Notes: generated from the letters alone by a model not told the origin. DNA of 64,000 nucleotides from Nostoc cf. commune SO-36 (GCF_023734775.1 NZ_AP025732.1:4648501-4712500), one strand, 5' to 3'; positions 36,969 to 45,873 are shown, counted from the stretch's first letter. A program made the numbers and translations.

Positions 36969-38264
36969 ATGGTCAAAGTTCAAATAGTAATAAAAAAAGT
37001 CTTATGGAAAAATGATTTCCTATTTCCAGCAGCAATATGGCTTGCCAGCCGAATATTCATTTGGACTGCCATGTTGCTGGTTGCGCCCAAGTTAACGTTA
37101 CCAGCAGAAGAGTTTTTGCCCAGTTTTGGTTGGGGGGTTGTTGATGCATGGGATAGTATGCATTACCGAGCGATCGCTACTTCTGGTTATGAATTTGTCA
37201 ATGACGGTAAGCAACATAATCTGGCTTTCTTTCCCCTGTTTCCCTTAAGCATCTGGGTTTTGATGAAGTTGGGCTTACCGTTTGAATTAGCTGGGACGTT
37301 AATCAACAACTTGGCATTTTTTGCCGCACTTTACTGCTTATACTTTTGGGTTAAGGATCATTATGGCAGCAATGCAGCACAGTGGGTCACTGCTGTGGTT
37401 TCTTTGTATCCATCGTCCATGTTTACAGGGGTGATTTACACAGAGGGGCTGTATTTGTTTTTGAGTACATCGGCTTTGCGGGCATTTGATCAAAATCAGT
37501 ATGGCTGGACTGCCCTTTGGGGCGCGATGGCGACAGCAACACGTCCTACGGGTATGGCACTAATTCCAGCATTTGCGATCGCCGCGTGGAAAGAACGCCG
37601 ACCACCCGTTGCCTATATAGCTGGATTGACTACTGCTATTGGCATACTTCTATTCAGCTTGTATTGTGCGATTTATTTTGGCGGGCCTTTAGCTTTTATC
37701 GAAGCACAACGGGGATGGCGACCAACTCTGGGATTTGATTGGCAGGGTTGGTTAAACATGATCATGCAAATTGTAGTTGGTACAAAAAATTGGCAATATG
37801 GTTGGGTTGAAAACCCATCTGGCGGTATTCAAGACCCGTGGTATCTCTTGTTGTTGGTGGTGATTGTTGCGAGTGGCTATCTTTTATGGCGTTTTAGTTC
37901 GGGAAAATTATTCTATGGCTTTTACGCTTTAGTCTTATTTTTGTTGCTCTTAGCAAGTGAACAGTGGATCAATAGCTTGCTCAACTTGTTTATGGTCTTG
38001 GGTGGTGGCTATGTGTTGTGGCGCTTACACACGAAACTGACCCCAGTTACAGTTATTTATGGCTTTTGTGGTATTGGTTTGCTGTTAGCTTCTGGAGGCA
38101 CTATCTCCTTGAGTCGTCTCGCCTACGGGATTGTACCTTTGAATATAGCGATTGGTGTGCTGCTATCTCGTCATCCTCGTCAGGGATATTTAATATTGGG
38201 AATTTTTGTGACACTACTAGCCAAAATAGCTGTAGGATTTGCCCAAGAGCGTTGGGTTGGTTAG
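36969..38264 (+). CDS. PIG-V-like mannosyltransferase (GT-C membrane protein)
   Basis: 431 residues with roughly ten transmembrane segments. The motif WDSMHYRAIATSGY (about residues 60-73) is the first-loop Asp/His-Tyr signature of PIG-V-type GT-C glycosyltransferases, followed by FPLFPLSIW. Bacterial members probably use a polyprenyl-phosphate-linked sugar and act on the exoplasmic side of the plasma membrane; the acceptor is unknown. It is 36 bp upstream of the EamA transporter on the same strand and may share a transcript. Confidence 0.85.
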   Translation: MVKVQIVIKKVLWKNDFLFPAAIWLASRIFIWTAMLLVAPKLTLPAEEFLPSFGWGVVDAWDSMHYRAIATSGYEFVNDGKQHNLAFFPLFPLSIWVLMKLGLPFELAGTLINNLAFFAALYCLYFWVKDHYGSNAAQWVTAVVSLYPSSMFTGVIYTEGLYLFLSTSALRAFDQNQYGWTALWGAMATATRPTGMALIPAFAIAAWKERRPPVAYIAGLTTAIGILLFSLYCAIYFGGPLAFIEAQRGWRPTLGFDWQGWLNMIMQIVVGTKNWQYGWVENPSGGIQDPWYLLLLVVIVASGYLLWRFSSGKLFYGFYALVLFLLLLASEQWINSLLNLFMVLGGGYVLWRLHTKLTPVTVIYGFCGIGLLLASGGTISLSRLAYGIVPLNIAIGVLLSRHPRQGYLILGIFVTLLAKIAVGFAQERWVG

Positions 38265-38300
38265 AGGGTTTGAATATATAAGTTGAATTTAAATCTCCTC

Positions 38301-40286
38301 ATGAGTGTATTTAATCAAACGAAGATAGCGATCGCTTCATTATTTCTAGGTGTAGGTGCTATATCTTTTGGCTCTATTTTTATGAAATTGAGCGAAACTA
38401 AACTCAGCCCCAGTGCCACTGTATTTAATCGCTTTTGGCTTGCTAGTGTGGTCTTCTTGCTTTGGCATGGATACAAGGCAATACGGCAGCGATTTTCTGT
38501 AGAAAAACCTGTAGAACATCAGCGCTATAGCAGTCAGGATCTTTTGCTATTGATAGCTGCTGGGATTCTTTGGGCTGCCACTTTAGTCTTGTTAGCTTGG
38601 TCGCTAACTCAAACTAGCGTTGCGATTTCTAGTGTGCTGCATAATCTCGCCCCCATATTTACTAGCTTCGGGGTGTGGCTGTTATTTCGTCAGGGTTTTG
38701 AGCGTCAATTCCTGATTGGGATGATCATCGCCCTTGGGGGAGCGATCGCTATTGAATTTGAGGAACTGCAAATCGCCATAGACGAAGTTCAGGGAGGCTT
38801 GGCCGCGATCGTTTCTGCGGTTTTTTTGAGTGCATACCTGCTGATCGTAGAAAAATTACGAACCAAATTTTCTCCGGGCACAATCCAGTTGTGGATCTGT
38901 GCGATCGCGGCTTTAGTTATCTTCCCCATACTTTTGTTCACTCAAGATCAGGTTTTCCCCTCTACAGTCAGTGGGTGGCTTTGGGTAATTTCCCTAGCCG
39001 TAATCTGCCAAGTTTTAGGTCATGGGCTTTTGACCTATAGCCTTGCCAAGTTTTCCTCTGTAGTTGTCTCCTTAGTACATCTTTTAGAGCCAGTATTTAG
39101 CGGCATTTTCGCTCTTGTAATATTTTCAGAAAAATTAACTTGCTCAAATTGGGTAGGTTTTGCTGTAGTTTTAATGGGTTTATACTTAGCTATATCTAGC
39201 CAAGCTGCTGTTAATTTTCCATTTCCGGAATCAGTCAAAACTACAGTTAACACTTTCGTTAAAAGTATGACGAACAAACTGTTATTACTAAAGCAACAAT
39301 TTTTTGAAACACCAGCTTTTCTAGGAGCTGTCTCATTATTTGTTGCCCTAATTCCCATATCTTTAGCACCATCTCTAGCAAAATTATGCGAACAAGAAAT
39401 TAGTGCAAATGCTGTAGGATTTCATCGGAGTTGGATTGCCGCAGTCGTCTTTGCGCTGTGGAATGGACTTGAGGCTTTGCGCCGACAACAATCCGATCGT
39501 CAACCTATAGAACAGAAGCCTTTTACAAAACAGGACGTGTGGCTTTTATTGGCAATGGGAAGTGCTGCAACGACCTCCCTGTTGTTGTGGGCTTGGTCGC
39601 TGAGTCAAACTAGTGTTGCTAACGTGGCTTTACTGTCTAATTTGAACCCCTTATTTGTTGCTGCGGCTTGGTATCTGTTATTAGGTCGGCGCTTCGATAA
39701 CAGATTCATTATCGGTTTGGTCATAGCCTTGGGGGGAGCGATCGCCTTTGAACTTCATAATATACAATTTGCAACTGACCAAATACTTGGTGATGCACTA
39801 GCATTTCTAACCGCAGTTTTTATTGCCACCTATTTACTGCTGATAGAACAACTCCAAACCCGATTTACTACCGCAACCATAATGCTCTGGCGTTGTGGTG
39901 TGACTACAATGTTTCTGTTGCCTATCCTCCCATTCATCGAAGAGAGATTGTTTCCCTATTCTTGGATGGGGTGGTTTTTCATCATTTTTCAAGCACTCTT
40001 CTGCCAAGTGTTGGGTCAGGGACTTCTAACTTATAGCCTCAGCAGACTCTCGTCAGGCGTCGTCGCTGTTACCCTTCTCCTCAATCCAGTCTTGGCTTCC
40101 ATTTTCGCTTGGTTCATTTTTTCAGAACAAGTAAGTTTGTTTGACTGGGCGACTTTTGCCGTCGTTTTAGTAGGTATTTATCTCGCTCAATCTAGTCAAT
40201 CTATTGTTCAAGTAACGAAACGAAGGCTCATAGTAGAGAAATTTTATAAGAAGAATTCAGAACTCAGGAGTCAGAATTCAGTATGA
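38301..40286 (+). CDS. EamA/DMT transporter, tandem double-length fusion
   Basis: 661 residues from the ATG at 38301 (MSVFNQTKIAIASLF). Ordinary EamA proteins have about 300 residues and ten helices; this one contains two complete copies. Matching landmarks appear in both halves: LAWSLTQTSVAISSVLHNLA and WAWSLSQTSVANVALLSNLN, ALGGAIAIEFEELQIAIDEV and ALGGAIAFELHNIQFATDQI, CQVLGHGLLTYSLAKFSSVV and CQVLGQGLLTYSLSRLSSGV. The fusion point is around residues 310-340. Substrate unknown (drug/metabolite exporter family). The last 20 codons run into the GAATTCAG repeat. Confidence 0.85.
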   Translation: MSVFNQTKIAIASLFLGVGAISFGSIFMKLSETKLSPSATVFNRFWLASVVFLLWHGYKAIRQRFSVEKPVEHQRYSSQDLLLLIAAGILWAATLVLLAWSLTQTSVAISSVLHNLAPIFTSFGVWLLFRQGFERQFLIGMIIALGGAIAIEFEELQIAIDEVQGGLAAIVSAVFLSAYLLIVEKLRTKFSPGTIQLWICAIAALVIFPILLFTQDQVFPSTVSGWLWVISLAVICQVLGHGLLTYSLAKFSSVVVSLVHLLEPVFSGIFALVIFSEKLTCSNWVGFAVVLMGLYLAISSQAAVNFPFPESVKTTVNTFVKSMTNKLLLLKQQFFETPAFLGAVSLFVALIPISLAPSLAKLCEQEISANAVGFHRSWIAAVVFALWNGLEALRRQQSDRQPIEQKPFTKQDVWLLLAMGSAATTSLLLWAWSLSQTSVANVALLSNLNPLFVAAAWYLLLGRRFDNRFIIGLVIALGGAIAFELHNIQFATDQILGDALAFLTAVFIATYLLLIEQLQTRFTTATIMLWRCGVTTMFLLPILPFIEERLFPYSWMGWFFIIFQALFCQVLGQGLLTYSLSRLSSGVVAVTLLLNPVLASIFAWFIFSEQVSLFDWATFAVVLVGIYLAQSSQSIVQVTKRRLIVEKFYKKNSELRSQNSV

Positions 40287-40450
40287 ATTCTGTACGAGTG
40301 GGTGACGAATAGAGGTTTTAACTGAGGCTTCGCCCCACTGCGCTAACGCCCGAAGTCAAGCGAAAAAAATTAAAATATTCTCACCTTAAAACTCTATCTT
40401 TTTATGGGTAGAGTATTCTGGATTCTGAATTCTATATTCTGACTCCTGTT
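40250..40450. repeat. Dispersed GAATTCAGAAGTCAG-type repeat
   Basis: Units of GAATTCAGAACTCAGGAGTC at 40253-40272 and an inverted copy ATTCTATATTCTGACTCCTG near 40429-40448 bracket a 150-bp segment with a GCTTCGCCCCACTGCGCTAA motif. The same family recurs at 9187-9223 and 48841-49150. Confidence 0.55.
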
Positions 40451-40496
40451 TTATTTCTCTTTGCCTTTTACTTTCTAAAATATCCAGATGTTCAAC

Positions 40497-42056
40497 TTAT
40501 GGTGAAATCAGTGTAAATCCTTTAGCTGTTCCAATGATTTTGCTTCCAGTTAAATTTATTTGCTGTAAAGCCCCATCGTCTAACAGTAAATAAGATTTAT
40601 TAAATAACATTTGTTGTAAAACTGGCATAGTTGTAGCAGTTACCTTGCAATCGCTATAAAAATTTAAGCTAGGACGATCATAAGCAAAAGAAGTATAAAT
40701 TTGGGTTCCTGGTGAAACATTTGCTCGAATTAATTCCGCTACTGGTTTAACTGGAAAAGCTTCATTTAATTCCCAAATCCATGATTGCGAACTCATCAAT
40801 AGTGCTAAAACTAAGTACATACCAGAAAATAAAACTGGAATAAAGTTGCGATCGCGCTGTTTAACTAGCCATGCTGCGATACCCATACTTATTGCCAAAA
40901 CAATACTCATAACTATTAAAATAGGTTTTTGTTGAATAAAAAAGTAAACACATCCTCCTAAACCAGCAATAGAAATAATAGCTAGAAATATTGTCAAACT
41001 TCGTCCCTTAAAATGACCATCCTGCCAAATCTCGCTAAGTTTAGTACCAATTGCCAAAGCTAAAAATGGATATATAGGCATAACATACCACGGGAGCTTA
41101 GTTCTCATTAGAGAGATAGTTCCTAAGTAAACGATTGTGCCAATAATAATTAGGCGGCTCCAGGTAGTATGACGTTTTTTCCAAGCTAGATAAAAACTTC
41201 CCGGTAAAAATAATAGCCAAGGAAAACTATACTTAATTATCTCAATTAAATAGTACCAGGGAGGGCCACTATGACCTTCAACAGATTGTGTCAGACGAGC
41301 AAAAGTTTGTGCTTGAAAATTCACTTGTAAGAAATTTTCGCCATAACGTTGCCATTGAGCAGCAAACCAAGCGATCGCTGGCGCATTTCCTAAAAATATT
41401 CCCACTAATAAATAAGGGCTTTTTAACAAAGCAAACTGCCGATCTGCAATGAGGAATAAACAAGCGATCGCTCCTAGCGGCAAAACCATCATCCCTTTAG
41501 TTAGAGTTATTAACCCTAGACAAAATCCCACACCAAGAGCATAACGTCGATTTTGACGTGCTTTTTAACAAACAAAACAACAACAGCAAAAAAAAGGTAA
41601 TAGTTGCGCCATCTAGCATTGCTAGCCTTCCATGACGCACTACAGGCAGACATCGTCAGTAAACTAAAGCGGCAAATAAAGCTGTAAACTTTCGTTAAAA
41701 AGCAAACATCCCACTAAGTAAAGCAAAGGCACACCCAAAGCAGTTAAAACTGCACCCGGTAGACGTGTTGTCCAATCATTTACGCCTCCGATCGAGTAAG
41801 TCCAAGCAATTAGTAAGTGCATGAGTGGTGGCTTATTATGATAAGGTTCACCTCCCAAGGTGGGGAAAAGCCAATGCATTGAACCAAGTGGGGCACGCCA
41901 AATTTCACGGGCAACCTGTGCCACAGTACCTTCATCCCAGTCTCGTAAAGGGGAGTTTCCTAAAAATATCAGCCATAGAACTAGAGATATTACCAGTAGG
42001 CTAAATAACCATTCTTTTTCTCGGAATAAACGCATATCTAAAATCGGGATAATCAT
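40497..42056 (-). pseudogene. GT39/ArnT-like membrane glycosyltransferase, decayed
   Basis: The N-terminal part (from the ATG at 42056) contains NSPLRDWDEGTVAQVAREIW and GGEPYHNKPPLMHLLIAWTY, the Asp-Glu motif and HNKPPL loop of GT39/ArnT-type dolichol/undecaprenyl-phosphate-sugar transferases. The C-terminal part (from about 41555) contains GLITLTKGMMVLPLGAIACL and SGPPWYYLIEIIKYSFPWLL. Between 41540 and 41700 the frame changes more than once: VVRHGRLAMLDGATITF and ARQNRRYALGVGFCLG are readable in different frames, with a stop in between. At least two indels are needed to repair it, so I call real decay. Confidence 0.8.
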
Positions 42057-42161
42057 CTCAAAGACTGTAAGGCGATATTTTACCCCAGATTCTGCAATGG
42101 GAGTTTGGTTACTTTTTTAAAAGGGCGTTTATATGGTGCGATCGCTCAAAATGCCAGAATA

Positions 42162-42527
42162 CTAAAAATCATCAATTGTTACTAAACCACCATCGATAAA
42201 CTGTATGACAAGTTCATGTTCATCAAGTAAAGCAGTTCCTAATAGAGGTAGCCGTCCTGTAGCAAGTACATTCACTTCCCGTTCTTCTCCATTCCAAATA
42301 ATGTTACCTTGATGTACTGGCAAAATTACATTACTATTGTCAGCTAAATTTGCATACATTTCATACACGAAAGGGAAACCCAGTAGAGTAACTGCTGCTG
42401 GAGGCAGAGAAAGAAACTCTGTAAAACCTGTATTTATAACAAATTCAATACTAAAATCTGGTTTATTTGTAAGTCGAAATATGATATTAACTGTTGCGCG
42501 TCCGTTCTTGACAATACCAGAAATCAC
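42162..42527 (-). CDS. Clan AA retropepsin-like protein with Asp-to-Asn active site
   Basis: 121 residues, GTG start at 42527. It resembles small cyanobacterial clan AA aspartic proteases (about 120 residues): FSIEFVINTGFTEFLSLPPA (residues 25-44) is the active-site loop, normally DTG but here Asn-Thr-Gly, and GRLPLLGTALLDEHELVIQF is the typical second half. The codon for Asn (AAT) is unambiguous. Proteolysis is therefore doubtful. It overlaps the preceding gene by four bases, so the two form an operon that looks like a toxin-antitoxin style pair. Confidence 0.72.
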   Translation of the reverse strand: MISGIVKNGRATVNIIFRLTNKPDFSIEFVINTGFTEFLSLPPAAVTLLGFPFVYEMYANLADNSNVILPVHQGNIIWNGEEREVNVLATGRLPLLGTALLDEHELVIQFIDGGLVTIDDF

Positions 42528-42796
42528 CGATAATCGCGCTCCATGTCACCACTGAAGGAAACAGCGACTTTATAACCAATGCGAATACCAAAAAGTCGAG
42601 CAAATGGGTGCTTATTACGTAAATATCGTGCCGATTCTAAGCCTATTTTATCAATTGCGTATTCACCTGTTTCTATATCAATGATCACCATTTTACCGAT
42701 GTTTTCTTCTCGTTCTACTTGTTGACGAATGCTATTTTCATATAATTCTTTCGCACGTCGTCCAACTTCTTCGCGGCTTAAAAGTATGCTTTGCAT
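42524..42796 (-). CDS. Small partner protein of the aspartic-protease-like gene
   Basis: 90 residues when started at the ATG at 42796 (MQSILLSREEVGRRAKELYE), which follows AAGGAGCAAGAAC, a good ribosome-binding site; a longer frame exists upstream but lacks one. No family recognised with certainty. It contains GKMVIIDIETGEYAIDKIGL and ends with a basic/hydrophobic segment (HPFARLFGIRIGYKVAVSFS). Genes of this kind regularly precede clan AA protease genes in cyanobacteria, and the four-base overlap supports a functional pair. Role unknown. Confidence 0.65.
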   Translation of the reverse strand: MQSILLSREEVGRRAKELYENSIRQQVEREENIGKMVIIDIETGEYAIDKIGLESARYLRNKHPFARLFGIRIGYKVAVSFSGDMERDYR

Positions 42797-42862
42797 GTTC
42801 TTGCTCCTTGCTGTTATTTTTTCGCGTTTGCAGTTCATGTTAAGGAATAGGTTGTCTTTGGG

Positions 42863-43162
42863 TTAGTCTTCGTTGAAATAAGACTCCACATCCATACGAT
42901 CATGCAAAATACGAATAATATCGATAGTTTCATTGGTTTCCTGATAAAAGATCAAATGTCGTCCGATGTGGTACTTGCGATATCCTGAGCGAATATCATC
43001 ACAAGTACGTCCCCTGTGTGGCTCTCGTGCCAAGAGATGAAAGCAATCGTCCAAGATAGCAAGATAACGGTTTCTCTGCTCAGTTCCCCATGTTTTTTGG
43101 GTGTAGCGACCGATTGATAGCAAGTCTTGAGTGGCTAATTCAGTGAGGCGAAATGCTGACAT
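42863..43162 (-). CDS. parE: ParE/RelE-superfamily toxin
   Basis: 99 residues. The ParE fold features are seen: an N-terminal LTELATQDLLSIGRYTQKTW, the GRTCDDIRSGYRKYHIGRHL core and the terminal strand IDIIRILHDRMDVESYF. Usually inhibits gyrase. Its antitoxin gene lies three bases upstream on the same strand. Confidence 0.88.
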   Translation of the reverse strand: MSAFRLTELATQDLLSIGRYTQKTWGTEQRNRYLAILDDCFHLLAREPHRGRTCDDIRSGYRKYHIGRHLIFYQETNETIDIIRILHDRMDVESYFNED

Positions 43163-43165
43163 GCG

Positions 43166-43399
43166 CTATTCACGATCAAGTTCTGCAAGCAATCCTGAGA
43201 GAGAATAGTCAGCAAATCCGCTATTTTCCCCATCTGTCAATGCTCGTTGCAAAGCGGCAAGTTTTATTTCTCGCTCTTCTAAAAGGCGCAGTCCCGCTCG
43301 AATCGCTTCACTGGCGCTGGCAAAACGACCGCTTTCAACTTGATTGGCGATAAACGCTTCAAAATGCTCACCCAAGGTAACACTTGTATTTTTTTGCAT
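43166..43399 (-). CDS. parD: ParD-type antitoxin (ribbon-helix-helix)
   Basis: 77 residues with the canonical ParD layout: strand NTSVTLGEHFEAFIA, then VESGRFASASEAIRAGLRLL, then a C-terminal toxin-binding tail. Start ATG at 43399, preceded by CAGGAG. The upstream inverted repeat AATACCAA/TTGGTATT is the probable operator for autoregulation by the complex. Confidence 0.9.
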   Translation of the reverse strand: MQKNTSVTLGEHFEAFIANQVESGRFASASEAIRAGLRLLEEREIKLAALQRALTDGENSGFADYSLSGLLAELDRE

Positions 43400-43416
43400 A
43401 CAATTTTCTCCTGTAT

Positions 43417-43445
43417 AATACCAATATATAATATTTGTTGGTATT
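43417..43445 (-). promoter_or_regulatory. Putative ParD operator
   Basis: Perfect 8-bp inverted repeat AATACCAA (43417-43424) and TTGGTATT (43438-43445) with a 13-bp A/T spacer, placed 18 bp upstream of the parD start. Position and symmetry fit an RHH-binding operator. Confidence 0.55.
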
Positions 43446-43645
43446 AGTGCAGATGAAAATTGTAATTTCTAAGGCACGAAACCCAACGCTACCAATGGGA
43501 TTTGTTGGATTTTTTTCTTATTCAGCCCAACTCACCAATAATTTAGTCATTTTCACGCAATACTTTGAGACAATTTGCCTGTAAGATTACCTAAAGGTAA
43601 GTCTGAATCAGTTGTAAGCAATGATTCCTTAGACAAACCACTTCA

Positions 43646-43784
43646 ATCACTTGCGGGTATAGGTATTGATTTCCGTTGTTGATCCTGCGACGGTGTATTT
43701 CACGGTCAGCTTTACGAGGATTTTAATCTTTTAAATTGCCTCTTGATCCTTATCCGTATAGGCGAGAATACACCCGCAAGTGAT
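43646..43784 (+). ncRNA. Candidate retron msr-msd RNA (a1/a2 bounded)
   Basis: ATCACTTGCGGGT (43646-43658, candidate a1) is perfectly complementary to ACCCGCAAGTGAT (43772-43784, candidate a2). Two further pairs extend inward past one mismatch. The 113 nt between can fold into one short hairpin (CCGTTG/CGACGG, 43673-43693, loop containing TTGATCC) and a longer imperfect hairpin (ACGG at 43702-43705 with CCGT at 43754-43757; AGGAT with ATCCT; TTTAA-TCTT-TTAAA at the tip). This is the layout of retron msr followed by msd. The ATAGG just after a1 is where a branching G could lie. It ends 114 bp before the retron reverse transcriptase. Fold and boundaries are by eye. Confidence 0.7.
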
Positions 43785-43898
43785 ATTTTTTTATTTCCAA
43801 TCGTAGAAATTAGCATGATATCTGTGTCAATGCTAAATCTAAATATGGCTGTTACATCGCTCAAAAGATAGCTGATTAAGGATAACTCAGGGGACAAA

Positions 43899-44969
43899 GT
43901 GAAAAAAAACTCTCAGTTGCTTCTCACAGATAGCCCCGAATCTTTACGAGAGAAATTTTACTCTCTCAAACAACCAATGGATATAGCTGACCTTTTAGAG
44001 GTTTCCTATCCTCGTCTTGTTTATCATATATATCTTGTTGAAGCAGACAAACGTTATAAAATTTTTGAGATACCTAAAAAGTCTGGTGGTATTCGTCAGA
44101 TATCAACTCCGATAACTGCACTTAAAATTATTCAGACAAAACTTAATCAAGTATTACAAACAGTGTATGAGATAAAACCATCAGTGCATGGTTTTGTGAT
44201 GGGGAAAAATATTGTAACTAATGCTCAAGCTCATACTAAAAAACGCTATGTTCTAAATCTTGATTTAACTGATTTTTTTCCGTCGATTAATTTTGGTCGA
44301 GTCCGGGGTATGTTTATGGCTACACCCTATGGTTTACATCCAGACGTAGCGACTGTTCTAGCGCAGATTTGTTGTCATAACAATCAGTTACCTCAAGGTG
44401 CCCCAACTTCACCCATCGTGACTAATATGATTTGTGCCAAGATGGATAGTCAATTGCAACGTTTAGCTAAAGAGTACAAAGCAACTTATACAAGGTATGC
44501 AGATGATATTACTTTCTCAACAACTTTACCTAAGTTTCCTGAAGAACTAGCATATATAGTAGCTGAAGAAGATGTAGATAAAATTTTTATTGGTAATATA
44601 TTATTATCAATTATTAATAATAATGGATTTGAGGTAAATAATCATAAAAATCGACTGCAAGTCAAAGGTAATCATCAAGAAGTAACGGGATTAACGACTA
44701 ATCTATTTCCTAATGTTGACAGAAGGTATGTGCGTCAGGTTCGTGCTATGCTTCATGCTTGGGCTAAATTTGGGCTTGAGGCTGTGGAAAAAGAGTATCA
44801 AGAAAAGCATGAATCTCAAAGCAGATTACCTGCCAAGCAGAAACCAAATTTTAAACAAGTACTTCGGGGCAAAATAGAGTTTATTGGTATGGTAAAGGGA
44901 ACAGATGATTCTATTTACCAAAAATATTTAAATCAATATCAGCTACTTTCAAATTTAGTGATTAATTAG
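43899..44969 (+). CDS. Retron-type reverse transcriptase
   Basis: 356 residues, GTG start (AGGGGAC upstream). It has all retron RT hallmarks: the NAxxH motif (NAQAH, residues 108-112) just before the catalytic block LNLDLTDFFPSI, the PQGAPTSP motif (165-172), the catalytic YADD (200-203) and the VTG motif (262-264) in EVTGLTTN. Together NAxxH and VTG separate retron RTs from group II intron RTs and from DGR or CRISPR-linked RTs. No endonuclease or maturase domain is present. The enzyme would copy the msd part of the upstream RNA into multicopy single-stranded DNA, primed from a 2'-OH. It is followed at 28 bp by the effector gene and is visibly A/T-richer than clpC. Confidence 0.93.
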   Translation: MKKNSQLLLTDSPESLREKFYSLKQPMDIADLLEVSYPRLVYHIYLVEADKRYKIFEIPKKSGGIRQISTPITALKIIQTKLNQVLQTVYEIKPSVHGFVMGKNIVTNAQAHTKKRYVLNLDLTDFFPSINFGRVRGMFMATPYGLHPDVATVLAQICCHNNQLPQGAPTSPIVTNMICAKMDSQLQRLAKEYKATYTRYADDITFSTTLPKFPEELAYIVAEEDVDKIFIGNILLSIINNNGFEVNNHKNRLQVKGNHQEVTGLTTNLFPNVDRRYVRQVRAMLHAWAKFGLEAVEKEYQEKHESQSRLPAKQKPNFKQVLRGKIEFIGMVKGTDDSIYQKYLNQYQLLSNLVIN

Positions 44970-44997
44970 TTATTATATTATTTGAGAGCGATAATTA

Positions 44998-45873
44998 ATG
45001 GATAGAGTAGCTCAAAACTTACTTCAAGAACTTAACTGTAATCTTAAAAATATCGCTTTATATCTGGATAAATTAACCAGAGAAGAAATTAAGATAGACT
45101 CAAGTAAAATATTTTTAATTGATTATTCACAATATCTCTGGCTCAATCAGTCAGAGAATGATCAACTCAGAAAACAACTTGAAGAATACAATAGACAATC
45201 AGTTCATGACATTATCAATGATGATTTTATAGAATTCTGTAGAAAGATATACCTACAAATAGAAATATTGCTTAATCAATTTATAGCCAAAGAATATGGC
45301 AACGACAAAATACAAGATAATTCATATTACAAAAAAAATAAACTAGCTGATTTTTTTAAAGCAATTAATAGTAAAAAAGAAAACTTTAACCCTTATGATC
45401 ATGAAGAATATAAAATGATTATTAATATCATGGATATCAGAGATGTTGCTAGTCATGGAGATTGGAATGGTAAATCCATAGAAGAAAGGATTGAAGCTAA
45501 ACGTAAAATAAAGATAGGATTTAGAAATCTAGATAAAAATAAAATTACTGAAGAAAAACTAAAAAAAATATTTTTCAAATTTTTAATTAACCCAGAGAAA
45601 AATATTAAAATTTATAACAATTTTGGTCAAGGATGGGCATATATAACTCTAGGTAATTTAAAAAATGAATTTTTAGATGTTGACAAAGTTCTTAATGACG
45701 TTAGAAGTAATCTCAAAATCTTACAATACCAGTTGGGAAATAAGGTGGAAATTTTCGCAGATAATAAGCAGCCCCAAAATTACCTTAAAGATTTTTTTAA
45801 GCAAAAAGATTATCAAAAAATACACAATACAATGAATTGGTTTATTGAGAAAATAGGTAACTCTTTAAAATAA
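44998..45873 (+). CDS. Retron accessory protein with HEPN-like RNase motif
   Basis: 291 residues in an A/T-rich frame, 28 bp after the RT stop. Not recognised as a named family. The helical N-terminal half contains NDDFIEFCRKIYLQIEILLN (residues 74-93), a long helix pattern typical of HEPN proteins. It then has IMDIRDVASHGDW (145-157), where Arg148-Asp149 and His153 match the R-(N/D)x3-H catalytic motif of HEPN ribonucleases. The C-terminal half is basic and Lys/Asn-rich, with WAYITLGNLKNEFLDVDKVL, and may be a sensor. From context I infer that the RT-msDNA complex holds this RNase inactive until phage attack. The HEPN call rests on one motif plus helix context, so it is moderate. Confidence 0.65.
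   Translation: MDRVAQNLLQELNCNLKNIALYLDKLTREEIKIDSSKIFLIDYSQYLWLNQSENDQLRKQLEEYNRQSVHDIINDDFIEFCRKIYLQIEILLNQFIAKEYGNDKIQDNSYYKKNKLADFFKAINSKKENFNPYDHEEYKMIINIMDIRDVASHGDWNGKSIEERIEAKRKIKIGFRNLDKNKITEEKLKKIFFKFLINPEKNIKIYNNFGQGWAYITLGNLKNEFLDVDKVLNDVRSNLKILQYQLGNKVEIFADNKQPQNYLKDFFKQKDYQKIHNTMNWFIEKIGNSLK

Noticed and set aside
43712..43897. 61-codon minus-strand frame over the retron RNA
   Set aside because: Overlaps the a1/a2-bracketed RNA and the RT leader; no ribosome-binding site or family.
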